Positions 7,176 through 15,986 are shown, counted from the stretch's first letter. The stretch is DNA of 19,891 nt from Syntrophaceae bacterium UBA2188 (GCA_002327985.1 DCVM01000128.1:64673-84563); one strand, 5' to 3'. Numbers and translations are program-made. The notes: generated by a model from the letters alone, not told the origin.

Positions 7176-7255
7176 CCTTTTTCCTCTCCCTTTCAAGTAT
7201 TCTAATGAATTGGGTTGGATCGATCAAGGTACGGTTTCCTTCGACCTTCGTTTGT

Positions 7256-8494
7256 TTAATTTCTTTTCAAGATGATTTGTTCTAAGAGAAGAATCAATTG
7301 GGCTGCCTGGGCCTGACGGGAATAGTACCGTTCCGTGAAGAGGCGGCCATTTCTCCCCATGGCTTCCCTTATTCGAGGATCCTTTTTTAGATCCAGAAGT
7401 GCCTTACCTATCGCAGAAGCATCCTCTGGATGAGCGAAAAGACCACCCTTGGCTTGGTTCAGGACAGATCGGGCTTCCCCATCAACGCAAAGAACAACGG
7501 GACGCTGGCAAGCCCAAGCATCAAACATCTTGGAGGGAAGCGCTCCTTTAAAGAGATCAAGATTTCGTAAAGGTACGATGGCGATGTCTGCCGCCGATAG
7601 ATAATCTGGGATAAGCTCTATCGGTTGTTCTCGGATAAATTTCAGATTTGAAAGGCCATATTTTTCTGCCGAAGCTAAGAGCTCCGCCTTTTTGGGCCCT
7701 TCTCCGACCATCAGAAAATGAATTTCTCTGTTATCTTGAAGCTGCTTTGCCGCTTCGATAATGGTTTCTAAAGCTTGAGCGACTCCATGGATTCCGGCAT
7801 AGATGGCTATAAACTTGTTTTCCAATCCGAGCATGTTACGGACCCGAATGCGACCCTCAGGACGAAATTGAAATAGATCCACATTTGCCCCATTGGGGAT
7901 AAAAGCCAATTTCTGGGTTGAAATTTTGCGCTCAACCAAACGACTCAAAATCCCTTGGGTGACTACGACAATGGCCTTAGACCTTCGGTAACAGGCCTCT
8001 TCCAACTTGGTAGCCAATCCAACAGCTTTTAGGCTCATAGCTTCTCCTAAGGCGACTGCCGACTCCGGCCATAAATCACGGACCTCGAAGACCATGGGGA
8101 TACGATGAATAAAACTGAGAACCAAACCGGCTCCTCCCACAAATAATGGCGGAGAAGTCGCATAGATCAAATCAAAAGGTCTTTGAGCAAGGAGGATACC
8201 TGCAAGAGTCGCGTGGATCATATAACTCAGGTAGAATGCCAGGCGAGTGTACATATTTTTTGTTGTTGAAGTTTTGACCCAGACGCGGATGACATCAATG
8301 CCATCCAGATTGGCCCGCTCAAAAAGTTTTCCTTTATAGGCAGGGGGAATGATTCCACTCGGATGGTTTGGAACTTCAGAAATCATTGTAACATGATGAC
8401 CGGCCCTGATGAGACCGGTGGCCATTTCATAGGCACGAGTTTGTGTGGCCCCAACTTCAGGTGAAAAATATTGCGAAAGATAAAGAATGCGCAT
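7256..8494 (-). CDS. Glycosyltransferase family 4 (WbuB-like)
   Basis: This 412-residue GT-B glycosyltransferase should add a sugar from a nucleotide donor to the lipid-linked repeat unit at the cytoplasmic face of the membrane. The N-terminal acceptor domain begins MRILYLSQYFSPEVGATQTR, and FEVRDLWPESAVALG lies at 136-150, both typical of WbuB-type enzymes. The C-terminal donor domain has AIYAGIHG, MVGEGPKK and the region LPSKMFDAWACQRPVV. In that last region D stands where many GT4 enzymes have the first E of the E-x7-E motif. The stretch at 85-105 is hydrophobic and may touch the membrane. It lies 9 bp after the preceding glycosyltransferase and 80 bp before the epimerase gene, so the genes are probably co-transcribed. 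The ribosome binding site is weak (TGAGAA). Confidence 0.87.
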   Translation of the reverse strand: MRILYLSQYFSPEVGATQTRAYEMATGLIRAGHHVTMISEVPNHPSGIIPPAYKGKLFERANLDGIDVIRVWVKTSTTKNMYTRLAFYLSYMIHATLAGILLAQRPFDLIYATSPPLFVGGAGLVLSFIHRIPMVFEVRDLWPESAVALGEAMSLKAVGLATKLEEACYRRSKAIVVVTQGILSRLVERKISTQKLAFIPNGANVDLFQFRPEGRIRVRNMLGLENKFIAIYAGIHGVAQALETIIEAAKQLQDNREIHFLMVGEGPKKAELLASAEKYGLSNLKFIREQPIELIPDYLSAADIAIVPLRNLDLFKGALPSKMFDAWACQRPVVLCVDGEARSVLNQAKGGLFAHPEDASAIGKALLDLKKDPRIREAMGRNGRLFTERYYSRQAQAAQLILLLEQIILKRN

Positions 8495-8503
8495 ATTAAT
8501 TTC

Positions 8504-9658
8504 TCAGTTTAGAAGTGAACGATACAAATGATCCAATTCACTCGTGAAAGTTTCCCAATTGTACCGTTGCAAAATGGCCTGGCGGCCATTTTCGCCTGCG
8601 AAGCGAGCTTCTTCAGGATGTTCCCACCAGTAAATGACATGATGCACTGCAGCTTCGGGGGCCAGTGGATCAATCGTCACGCCGCAGCGAGTCTCCTCGA
8701 GTATAGAGGCAATGGGAGAGAAATTGCTCGCAACAACAGGAAGTCCCGCGGCCATATATTCGAATAGTTTCACAGGCAGTGCCGCCACATAACGCGGTTC
8801 GGGCTGCAGAATGACAAGCCCAATATCTGCCTCTCGCAGTAGCGCGAAGACCTTTTTATAGTGGATCCAATAAATAATATCCAAAGCCTCTCCCAGTTCT
8901 TGGCAATATTGACGTACATGCTCTTCTTCTTCCTGCGACGTAAAGACACCGACCAGTCGTAAGCGGGCTGGAATCCCTTTTTCACGTAAACGCCGCAAAA
9001 GGTCAATATAGATCAGCACTCCCCGATCGACCGAAAGCCTTCCGATATAGATCAGGGTGAGAGAGGTATGATTGAAGACATGCGTTGTCTCTGCAGCATA
9101 ATGTCGATTCGGGTAATGGCCTATGATGACTACACGCTTGTTCATTTGCCGATAGGTTGCCCCTAATGATTCGTCTACAGTCACCACCGTAGATGCTGCG
9201 CGAGCACTCACACGTTCTGCGAAATCGATGAGTCTGTAAAGCAGCTTTCCACAAGGACCATGGAGGCGGGGTTTACAGAGAAGGGCGTAATACTCGTGGG
9301 CATCGTAAACAACCGGCCGCCGGTGTATTTTCCCCCAAAGAAGACCGAGCGGGAGGGTGTCGAAGTCGTGGCAATGAATAAGATCCGGACCGAGACGATT
9401 TAAGATCGGGAGAGTGGCCAACCAAAAGCGTGGCAGATGGAGGAGTTGTCTCATGCCGATTCCATATGCCGAATGGATTGCTTGAACACGAAGAACGTGA
9501 ACACCCGATTCCAGTGTCTCTTCCGGTTCCATTTCCGAGAGACGGTCCCAACAGACGATCGAGATTCGGTAGCCTAAAGCCGCCAAACTCTCAGCTTCCT
9601 TCAGGACTCGTGGGTCAGGTCGGAAGGCATTAGATAAGAGCATTACCGCATGGTTCAT
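8504..9658 (-). CDS. Glycosyltransferase family 4
   Basis: This is a 384-residue GT4-type enzyme of polysaccharide synthesis. The N-terminal domain holds LLSNAFRPDPRVLKEAESLA, then LIHCHDFDTLPLG (93-105) and VYDAHEYY (117-124), common in this family. The C-terminal donor domain holds YIGRLSVDRG (204-213) and KLFEYMAAGLPVVAS (297-311), where the nucleotide-sugar-binding glutamate sits. Longer starts at 9694 and 9670 exist. I favour the ATG at 9656-9658 because it gives the normal N-terminus and has GAGAAAG just upstream. With this start it overlaps the end of the preceding glycosyltransferase by 29 bp, so translation may be coupled. Parts of the gene look more GC-rich than its neighbours (35 of 60 bases at 9301-9360 against 28 of 60 at 7561-7620), which hints at a separate origin. 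Confidence 0.86.
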   Translation of the reverse strand: MNHAVMLLSNAFRPDPRVLKEAESLAALGYRISIVCWDRLSEMEPEETLESGVHVLRVQAIHSAYGIGMRQLLHLPRFWLATLPILNRLGPDLIHCHDFDTLPLGLLWGKIHRRPVVYDAHEYYALLCKPRLHGPCGKLLYRLIDFAERVSARAASTVVTVDESLGATYRQMNKRVVIIGHYPNRHYAAETTHVFNHTSLTLIYIGRLSVDRGVLIYIDLLRRLREKGIPARLRLVGVFTSQEEEEHVRQYCQELGEALDIIYWIHYKKVFALLREADIGLVILQPEPRYVAALPVKLFEYMAAGLPVVASNFSPIASILEETRCGVTIDPLAPEAAVHHVIYWWEHPEEARFAGENGRQAILQRYNWETFTSELDHLYRSLLN

Positions 9659-10772
9659 GGTCTTTCTCATATTTTTCCATGGCGAGTTTCTCATACAGGG
9701 CTTCCATCTTCATCATCTCGCGTTCGTGGTCGGCTCGTTCATGGATGAGATCCTGGTTAACCTGTCGAAACTTAGTGACTAAGTCAGGGTGATATAAGAG
9801 ATGAATGACTGCTTCACTCAGTGCCTTCGTATCTCCCACCGGCACCAACAGACCATTTTCGCCAGGGATAATCCATTCCCGAAGGGACGGAAGATCGCTG
9901 GCGATTACAGGGAGCCCACAGGAGATGGCTTCTAACAATGAAATGGGGACACTATCTGATGAAGGGATCGAGATTCCCACATCAGCCATCCGATAGATCT
10001 CAGGCATCTTCTCCCAAGGTATGGCCTTTTTGATCCAAATGACATGATCCTCAAGACCGAATTTCATGATTTTGTCCCCCAGCTTTCTTTGATAGGTAGG
10101 CTCCGGGTTAAAATTGATTAAGACAAGTTTAACGTTTGGAATAATTCTAAGAACTTCAAGAATGGCTTCCAGGATTGTCTCTTGGTTATAGATAGGATGG
10201 ATGGCACGAAAGCTAAGCACGACGGGACCATCACCTATCCCTAACTTTTTCCGCAGTTGATTTGTTTGACCGATCGGACGAAAATAGTTTAGATCTACTC
10301 CCCAATGAATAAGGCAGGTTTTTTCCGGTTGAGCTCCAAGTAGAGAGGCTTGTTGAAGCAGATTTTTTGAACCAGCCGTGATCAGGTCTGCATGGTTCAA
10401 AACATGGGATGTCAAGTAGCGACCCAGTCGAGAACGGTATGGGTACTGATATAGATCAGTTCCCCAGGGGGTGACCACAAAAGGATGAAATCCTGTAAAC
10501 GATCCTATCCAGCCCGCCTTAGTGACCCGATGGGCATGGAGGATGTCAGGTTTCCACTTTTTGATGATTTGTCGGGTCCAAATGATCCAGGCCAGATATT
10601 TAAGCTTAGGAATGTTTACACGGGCGGGCAAATCATACAATGAAATGGAATGCCAGGGTTCGCCAAGTTTCGTATCACCAATCAAGGCAACCTGGTGTCC
10701 CCGGTTGGAAAACCACTTCAACCAACGTCGGGTATGGATACTGTTAGGATTGGAGATAAAACAGATTCTCAA
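9630..10772 (-). CDS. Glycosyltransferase family 4, TTG start
   Basis: This is a 380-residue GT-B enzyme of the polysaccharide locus. It starts MRICFISNPNSIHTRRWLKW, a usual beginning for GT4 enzymes. It has ILHAHRVTKAGW (77-88), TPWGTDLYQYP (101-111) and a donor domain with RMADVGISIPSSDSVP (261-276) and LLEAISCGLPVIASD (279-293), where E281 is the expected nucleotide-sugar contact. The start codon is TTG at 10770-10772. I accept it because AAAGGAG lies seven to eight bases upstream and no in-frame ATG is found near the family N-terminus. It follows the flippase gene after a 100-bp spacer in which I see no gene. It overlaps the next glycosyltransferase at its 3' end. Confidence 0.86.
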   Translation of the reverse strand: MRICFISNPNSIHTRRWLKWFSNRGHQVALIGDTKLGEPWHSISLYDLPARVNIPKLKYLAWIIWTRQIIKKWKPDILHAHRVTKAGWIGSFTGFHPFVVTPWGTDLYQYPYRSRLGRYLTSHVLNHADLITAGSKNLLQQASLLGAQPEKTCLIHWGVDLNYFRPIGQTNQLRKKLGIGDGPVVLSFRAIHPIYNQETILEAILEVLRIIPNVKLVLINFNPEPTYQRKLGDKIMKFGLEDHVIWIKKAIPWEKMPEIYRMADVGISIPSSDSVPISLLEAISCGLPVIASDLPSLREWIIPGENGLLVPVGDTKALSEAVIHLLYHPDLVTKFRQVNQDLIHERADHEREMMKMEALYEKLAMEKYEKDHEPCGNALI

Positions 10773-10872
10773 CCACTGTCTCCTTTATGCCGCGTCGATT
10801 AAAAACTCGTTGAGGTTCAAGTTTATGTCTGTTGAGTGTTTGAAGAAATTCTCTTTTCAGTTAATCCATCTG

Positions 10873-12339
10873 TTACTGATCAGGAAAAGTGAGAAACGAC
10901 CTGAGTAATTTTCCTTCTTTGATTATGATAATTGTACAATATAAAGCGAGGGATATTACACTTACTATCAAAACCAGCCAGTGTCTCCCAGGGGAAAAAA
11001 CCTTGGATAATAGTAACAAGAGGAATATGGGGATAGAATATTGACCAGATCGAAATAAAATCTGAAAGGCGAATGAATAAGGCACCCCTGCGAGATTTAA
11101 AGCCCAGAAAGCCATACCGCCATACACGAGAACCCCGGTCCCTGTCCAAAGCCATAAGGTGAGATCGATATTATTGAGCAAGCCGCCCACAAGGAGGGCA
11201 AAAAGGCGGGTTAAAAAAATAGACAGATGAACGATCAAGGCAAGGTCTTGACGTTCCAGGGCAATGAACAGGGCGCTCAAAGGTGAAGCAATAAATAGAA
11301 AAAATAACCATGGCCCAAGGATTTGCGCATATCTTCCTGCCTCCGACCAGTTGAGTCCAAAAACAACGGAGAAGAGTTCTTGGCCTGCAAGGGTCAGGAT
11401 CAAAGAAGGCAAAAAACCACAGAAAACCAGAACCTGAAATACCATTTGAACCGTTTGGGAGAGGATTTTCTGGTCGTCCCGAATCACAGAAATCCTCTGG
11501 AAGAAAACACGGGCAACTGCATTGCCAACCAATATTGAAGGAAGCAAGACGACACGATTGGCCAGGGCATAATAACCTACAATCGTCTGGGAGAAAAAAG
11601 CAGAGAGCATCAAGGTCGGTAAGAACCATGAGAGATTGTTCATGAACTCTCCCCACACATTAATGACGGGAAATTTCCAGTAACGCCTTAGGCCAAACAG
11701 GATCCGATTGAATCGAAGAGATTCTCGAAGAATTTGATAGACCTCTCGGCCAATCTGGACATAGAGGGCCAAAGTAAAAATAATGGTTCCGGCAAACCAA
11801 GACCAGATCAATCCACCCGCATTTGCCTGGCCTACAGCACTCATCACCATAGGAGTTGCACTTGTCGTGATGGAGGCGGATACACGGGCAACCGATAAAC
11901 GTCCAAAATATTTTCTACGGGAGTTCCATGCGTTTAGGGATTGGAAGAGACCCTGGATAAATAGGGCTCCTGGTACAATCCATAGATAAGGACCTACCTC
12001 GGGTGATTTCAGCATGCGGATAATCGATTCCTGTTCAACCCAAAACAGGAAACCAACCACCCCACTGAAGACGAATGCAATGGCCAGGCTTCCCATCAAA
12101 AGATTTATGGCATCTCCATCTTGTTCGGGTAACATGATCGCGTATTCGTAGCGCAGGCAAACGATAACCGAGAAAAGGCTGATGATGGCTACCCAAACAG
12201 AACAGGTCCCAAAGGCTTCGGGAGGAAAGAGTCGAGAGAGAATTGGGGCAGTGACAAGTGTAATAGCCTGAGCGACCACTGCGCCGGTGACCAGTTTTAA
12301 CACATGTCCGACAAACCCATCCCGCATCTTTTTGGCCAT
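10873..12339 (-). CDS. Oligosaccharide flippase family membrane protein (Wzx-like)
   Basis: This 488-residue polytopic inner-membrane protein probably moves the undecaprenyl-linked repeat unit to the periplasmic side. From hydrophobicity I count roughly twelve to fourteen membrane segments. The first is LKLVTGAVVAQAITLVTAPILSRLF, written here only as its pattern: a basic start, a GAVVAQ stretch and the LSRLF-P-EAFG exit typical of Wzx/MATE-like polysaccharide exporters. The reading can be extended to a TTG at 12396. I prefer the ATG at 12337-12339 because GAG lies about eight bases upstream; an ATG at 12325-12327 is also possible. It is the first gene of the minus-strand polysaccharide run and is divergent from the ligase gene. 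Specificity for a given sugar unit cannot be read. Confidence 0.85.
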   Translation of the reverse strand: MAKKMRDGFVGHVLKLVTGAVVAQAITLVTAPILSRLFPPEAFGTCSVWVAIISLFSVIVCLRYEYAIMLPEQDGDAINLLMGSLAIAFVFSGVVGFLFWVEQESIIRMLKSPEVGPYLWIVPGALFIQGLFQSLNAWNSRRKYFGRLSVARVSASITTSATPMVMSAVGQANAGGLIWSWFAGTIIFTLALYVQIGREVYQILRESLRFNRILFGLRRYWKFPVINVWGEFMNNLSWFLPTLMLSAFFSQTIVGYYALANRVVLLPSILVGNAVARVFFQRISVIRDDQKILSQTVQMVFQVLVFCGFLPSLILTLAGQELFSVVFGLNWSEAGRYAQILGPWLFFLFIASPLSALFIALERQDLALIVHLSIFLTRLFALLVGGLLNNIDLTLWLWTGTGVLVYGGMAFWALNLAGVPYSFAFQILFRSGQYSIPIFLLLLLSKVFSPGRHWLVLIVSVISLALYCTIIIIKEGKLLRSFLTFPDQ

Positions 12340-12408
12340 CCGCTCTAAATAAAATTCTACAAACGAGAAATTATTACAGCCCACAATAAAATTCAAGGGT
12401 AAAAATTA

Positions 12409-12678
12409 GACAGGGGTAATCCCTCAGTAACCGGTTCAAAGATACATGGGTTTCGGGGGCGGGCTATTCACCCGGAGCGTTTCAGCGGCGGATCCTTTGT
12501 CTGCTGAATGGCTGCCCGCGGTGGCTAACCTCAAGAATCAACGATGGAATTTATTACGACGGTTCGTGAATCATGTCAAATGAAATCGCCATGCTGAAAC
12601 GCGAGGAAGGAATAGGCCGTCCCCGGAACCGAACACACAGCACCCGTAACGGAGAAGTTACAGACAGGGTAATTCCTC
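12409..12678. repeat. Repeat-bounded, structured non-coding segment
   Basis: GACAGGGGTAATCCCTC at 12409-12425 and GACAGGGTAATTCCTC at 12663-12678 are near-identical direct repeats about 254 bases apart. Between them, GCGTTTCAGC (12477-12486) is the exact reverse complement of GCTGAAACGC (12593-12602), and the match extends as GGCG/CGCC with a two-base bulge. Alternatively GCGGGC (12459-12464) pairs with GCCCGC (12514-12519) and encloses TTCAGC/GCTGAA (12481-12486, 12503-12508). CGGTTC (12432-12437) can pair with GAACCG (12626-12631). No reading frame stays open through it. It may be a small non-autonomous mobile element, the relic of one, or a structured RNA; I do not recognise the family. 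Confidence 0.4.
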
Positions 12679-12722
12679 GATCTCAGGAGGTTTGGGGGCA
12701 AAAGGGTTTTATGAAAATTTTC

Positions 12723-12749
12723 TTTACAATCCAAGGGAAATAATATAAC
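12723..12749 (+). promoter_or_regulatory. Possible sigma-70 promoter of the ligase gene
   Basis: TTTACA at 12723-12728 and TATAAC at 12744-12749 each match the consensus at five of six positions. The spacer is only 15 bases, which is short. The start would lie about 30 bases upstream of the ATG. Confidence 0.3.
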
Positions 12750-12785
12750 AAATCTTTATAAAATGATTTTTCTCAAAGTCTGACG

Positions 12786-15700
12786 ATGCAAACCAAACTT
12801 AGTGTCTTCTGTGAAAAAATCATCGAGGCAGGCTGGTTAGTAGCCCTGATCGTCGTCCCGCTTTTCTTCAACATATATTCCCACCGGGTTTTTGAGCCGG
12901 ACAAACTTTCTCTCCTTCAATCTATTGCGCTATTAATCGTTGCTGCCTGGGTCATTCGTTTCATCGATAGCGGTGCTATTCGCAGCCACGGCGAGGTTGA
13001 AAGAATACAGGGAACAAATTTAAGAAAATGGATATTCAATATCCCCTTGGTTCTACCTACCCTTTTGCTTGCCGGCATCTATCTTCTAAGCACATTTTTA
13101 TCGATAACGCCAGGAATCAGTCTATGGGGTTCCTACATCCGTTCGCAGGGCACCGTGACCATATTTTCTTATCTTATTGTTTTTTTCTCAATCCTCGGGC
13201 TGATGAGGAGATGGGAACAGGTCAACCTTCTATGGGTCATTCTCATTCTGACCAGCGTCCCTATTTCAATCTATGGCCTCCTGCAGCATCTCCATTTGGA
13301 TCCTACCCTGTGGGGGGGGGAGAGAGCGGCAAGTGTTCCGTCGAGGGTTGTCTCCACCATGGGGAATCCCATCTTTTTGGGAGCCTATCTCATCATGGTA
13401 ATACCTGTGACCCTGGCCCGAATCGTTGAAACATTCTCGGCCTTTCTCGATCAGGGGCGAAGGAGCATTTCATCTATTCTGCTCATTTTCTTATTTATAT
13501 CTATTATGGGCATTCAGCTCCTCTGTCTCTTGTTTACACAGAGCCGCGGCCCCTTCCTGGGGTTATTGGGGGGGCTTTATTTTTTTATCTTCCTTTCCCT
13601 TCTCTACCTTCGCCGGAAAGATGCAAATCAAGGATGTTTAAATCGTAATGAAATAATCAAGGCACTCGTTTTCACTGCCCTTAGCATTCCTGTTGGAGTG
13701 ATTCCTGCTTATCTATTCCTTACATTCTTAAAAGGGGGGTTCCGTTGGCTCTGGTTCAGCTGGTTGATCCATGCTGTTTTGATAGGAGGGATCCTGATTC
13801 TCTTGGTTCTGCCTCATCCCTCCTTCTCCTCTTTCCAAAAATTTCCGTTTCTGGGACGTCTCATTCAGCTTTCGGACACCGAAACCGGCAGCGTCAAGGT
13901 CCGCATGCTTATCTGGAAGGGAACGATAGAGTTGCTGAAAGCGGACCCTTTAAGAGCGGTCATCGGATATGGTCCGGAATCCATTCAAACGATTTATTCC
14001 CGTTATTATCCTCCTGCATTAGCCCAGCATGCTTATCGCTCTACCCCGGTAGATCGGTCCCACAATGAAACCTTCGATGTTTTAGTGACGACAGGTTTGC
14101 TCGGCCTCGGAGTTTACATATTTTTCATTGTAGGGATATTCCATTTTGGTCTGAAATGGCTTGGATTTTTGAAGTCCAAGAGAGACTATCTCTTACTGTT
14201 TTTATTCATGACCATAGGGGGGGGCACAGGAGTCCTACTGCCCAAATGGATCGAAGGAACTTACAGATTATCAGGGTTAGGACTGCCTTTGGGACTCATT
14301 TCGGGAGCCATTTTCTGTCTCATCCTATCAGGAATGATTTCTACTCAGAAGGCCGTTGATCTAAAAAAGCCCTGGTTATTGATAGGGTTATTTTCGGCAC
14401 TTGTCGCGCACCTTATTGAGATCCAATTTGGGATTGCAGTAGCTGTTACCCGGTTCTATTTCTGGATTTATTTGGGCCTATTTGTCTTGATGGGTTTAAA
14501 TTGGATTGGAGGATCATCCGATGAGGAGCAGGCTGAATCTCGAGCCAAGGCTGGAGATTCAGCATCTCAACCATACACGGGAATAGTTGCGGGGTCGTTC
14601 TTGATGGCCACCATGTTGTTTACTCTGGGATTGGATTTCATTAACAATCCTAAACTCGAGCAAAGTTGGCTAAAGATCATTCAGATTTCACTAACCACCC
14701 TTGGGGCCCCAGGGAGTTTCCAATCTTCTTATGGGGTGCTCGTTATGTTTCTGCTTACCTGGCTCATTGGCGGTTTTATCGTAATTTCTGAGAATGGATA
14801 TCAAAACTTTTTGAATCAAAGGAAAGAAGGGAAAGAAGGGTGGACATTTGGAACAGGTATTTATATTTATGTAACTCTCCTGATCTTCCTTATAAGTATC
14901 ATCATCCATGCCCGTAATATAAGACCGGCCCTGGATCCTTCGAATACCATCATTTTTTATTTTATAGGGGTGGTGATTCTTATTTCTCTTGTTGCCTGGT
15001 CCTTTTCTCTAAATTTATCGTTACCTGTTAAGTTCCGCAGAAAATTTGTTTTTTGGGTTTACCCGATTATGGTTTTGATTACCGCCTTTGTGATTTTCTC
15101 CACCCATGTTAATCCGATCAGAGCGGATATCTATTTCAACCAGGGTCAAGTATTGAAAGACAGGAAAGATATCAATCAAGCCATTCAATTCCACCGACGT
15201 GCCATTGACCTCGAACCGAACCAGGGCATCTATCATGCAGGACTCGGCCAGACCTTGATGATCAAAGCAGGGATGCAAAGTGACTCCGATGCAAAAAACC
15301 AGTTCTTCGAAGAATGTTTTAAATCTTTGGAGCGGGCACGCCAGATCAATCCTCTGGATTCGAAAACCTATTCGCTGCTCGGCTACCTTTTCCATAAATG
15401 GGGAGAGATGGATTCCAACCCGGAGGGAAAGAGGGAGAAGCTAAACCGGTCTCATGCCTACTACAAGCAGGCGTCCCATTATGCTCCTCACAACATTTTA
15501 ATCTACCATCTTTGGGCAAAAACCTTTTTAACCCAGGGAAACTTTGACGGTGCCCTGGAAAAACTAAAAATTTCCTTGTCTTTGGATCCTCGATTCGCCC
15601 CAACCTATTTTAATCTCGGTGAAATTTATACGGTGCAAGGGAAGATTGAAGAAGCGAAAGACTTCTTCCTTGAGGCTCTCCGGATAGACCCCAATCAGCC

Positions 15701-15965
15701 AACTGTGCGAAGCACCCTCGGACTGATCTATCTCAAGTCCGGCCAAATGGAGCTGGCGATAGAGCAAAACCTTGAGGTCCTTCAGCTTTTGCCCAACGAT
15801 TTCAGGAGTCACAATAATTTAGCTTTAATCTATCAGAAAATGGGGCGGTTTGAGGAAGCCTTGATGCATGCCCAGGAGGCTCTCGCCTTGTCGCCGGAAA
15901 GCGACCGGCCGGCAATCCAAAAATTTATAGACCAGGTGAAGACGAAGAGGCCCCGAACAAATTAA
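12786..15965 (+). CDS. O-antigen ligase / polymerase-like (Wzy_C) membrane protein with C-terminal TPR domain
   Basis: This is a 1059-residue inner-membrane protein. Residues 15-510 carry a first block of about ten to twelve membrane segments with the Wzy_C/WaaL signatures: TQSRGPFLGL at 251-260, the periplasmic loop to about 425, then RSHNETFDVLVTTGLLG at 424-440. Residues 525-775 add a second hydrophobic block of about six segments. Residues 780-1059 are soluble and hold around five tetratricopeptide repeats (for example ADIYFNQGQVL, PTYFNLGEIYTVQGKIEEA and SHNNLALIYQKMGRFEEA). Such proteins polymerise or transfer lipid-linked glycan, and the TPR part may bind partners. It is much longer than ordinary O-antigen ligases (about 400-450 residues). 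The ribosome binding site is weak. Poly-G tracts of 9, 8, 7 and 6 occur within the frame. It is followed 21 bp later by the WecA-like gene. Ligase and polymerase cannot be told apart here. Confidence 0.85.
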   Translation: MQTKLSVFCEKIIEAGWLVALIVVPLFFNIYSHRVFEPDKLSLLQSIALLIVAAWVIRFIDSGAIRSHGEVERIQGTNLRKWIFNIPLVLPTLLLAGIYLLSTFLSITPGISLWGSYIRSQGTVTIFSYLIVFFSILGLMRRWEQVNLLWVILILTSVPISIYGLLQHLHLDPTLWGGERAASVPSRVVSTMGNPIFLGAYLIMVIPVTLARIVETFSAFLDQGRRSISSILLIFLFISIMGIQLLCLLFTQSRGPFLGLLGGLYFFIFLSLLYLRRKDANQGCLNRNEIIKALVFTALSIPVGVIPAYLFLTFLKGGFRWLWFSWLIHAVLIGGILILLVLPHPSFSSFQKFPFLGRLIQLSDTETGSVKVRMLIWKGTIELLKADPLRAVIGYGPESIQTIYSRYYPPALAQHAYRSTPVDRSHNETFDVLVTTGLLGLGVYIFFIVGIFHFGLKWLGFLKSKRDYLLLFLFMTIGGGTGVLLPKWIEGTYRLSGLGLPLGLISGAIFCLILSGMISTQKAVDLKKPWLLIGLFSALVAHLIEIQFGIAVAVTRFYFWIYLGLFVLMGLNWIGGSSDEEQAESRAKAGDSASQPYTGIVAGSFLMATMLFTLGLDFINNPKLEQSWLKIIQISLTTLGAPGSFQSSYGVLVMFLLTWLIGGFIVISENGYQNFLNQRKEGKEGWTFGTGIYIYVTLLIFLISIIIHARNIRPALDPSNTIIFYFIGVVILISLVAWSFSLNLSLPVKFRRKFVFWVYPIMVLITAFVIFSTHVNPIRADIYFNQGQVLKDRKDINQAIQFHRRAIDLEPNQGIYHAGLGQTLMIKAGMQSDSDAKNQFFEECFKSLERARQINPLDSKTYSLLGYLFHKWGEMDSNPEGKREKLNRSHAYYKQASHYAPHNILIYHLWAKTFLTQGNFDGALEKLKISLSLDPRFAPTYFNLGEIYTVQGKIEEAKDFFLEALRIDPNQPTVRSTLGLIYLKSGQMELAIEQNLEVLQLLPNDFRSHNNLALIYQKMGRFEEALMHAQEALALSPESDRPAIQKFIDQVKTKRPRTN
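13312..13320 (+). repeat. G9 homopolymer inside the ligase gene
   Basis: Nine consecutive G encode the W-G-G-E at residues 176-179. Further tracts in the same gene are G7 at 13568-13574, G6 at 13734-13739 and G8 at 14217-14224. Long poly-G tracts in surface-glycan genes can change length by slipped-strand mispairing and switch the frame. All are in frame in this copy. Confidence 0.7.
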
Positions 15966-15986
15966 AATGATCGAGAAAGAGATCTG

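Larger units (their letters stand above)
12340..12785. other. Divergent intergenic region between flippase and ligase genes
   Basis: These 446 bases contain no supported gene. The middle part (12409-12678) is bounded by two related direct repeats and holds several inverted repeats, described separately. The last hundred bases before the ligase gene are AT-rich and contain a possible sigma-70 promoter. A 56-codon reading at 12573-12743 has no good ribosome binding site and no recognisable product. Confidence 0.7.

Noticed and set aside
7176..7196. Extended epimerase start at a TTG
   Set aside because: It would add MKGRGKR before the canonical NAD-binding start and bury the GGGAGAGG ribosome binding site.
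12340..12396. Extended flippase N-terminus from a TTG
   Set aside because: The added residues are not flippase-like, and the downstream ATG has a better upstream site.
12573..12743. 56-codon reading inside the flippase-ligase spacer
   Set aside because: It has no convincing ribosome binding site, no recognisable motif, and crosses the right-hand direct repeat and the AT-rich promoter region.
14815..14845. GAAAGAAGG tandem repeat in the ligase gene
   Set aside because: It is a two-copy, low-complexity run encoding a basic linker, with no sign of wider significance.
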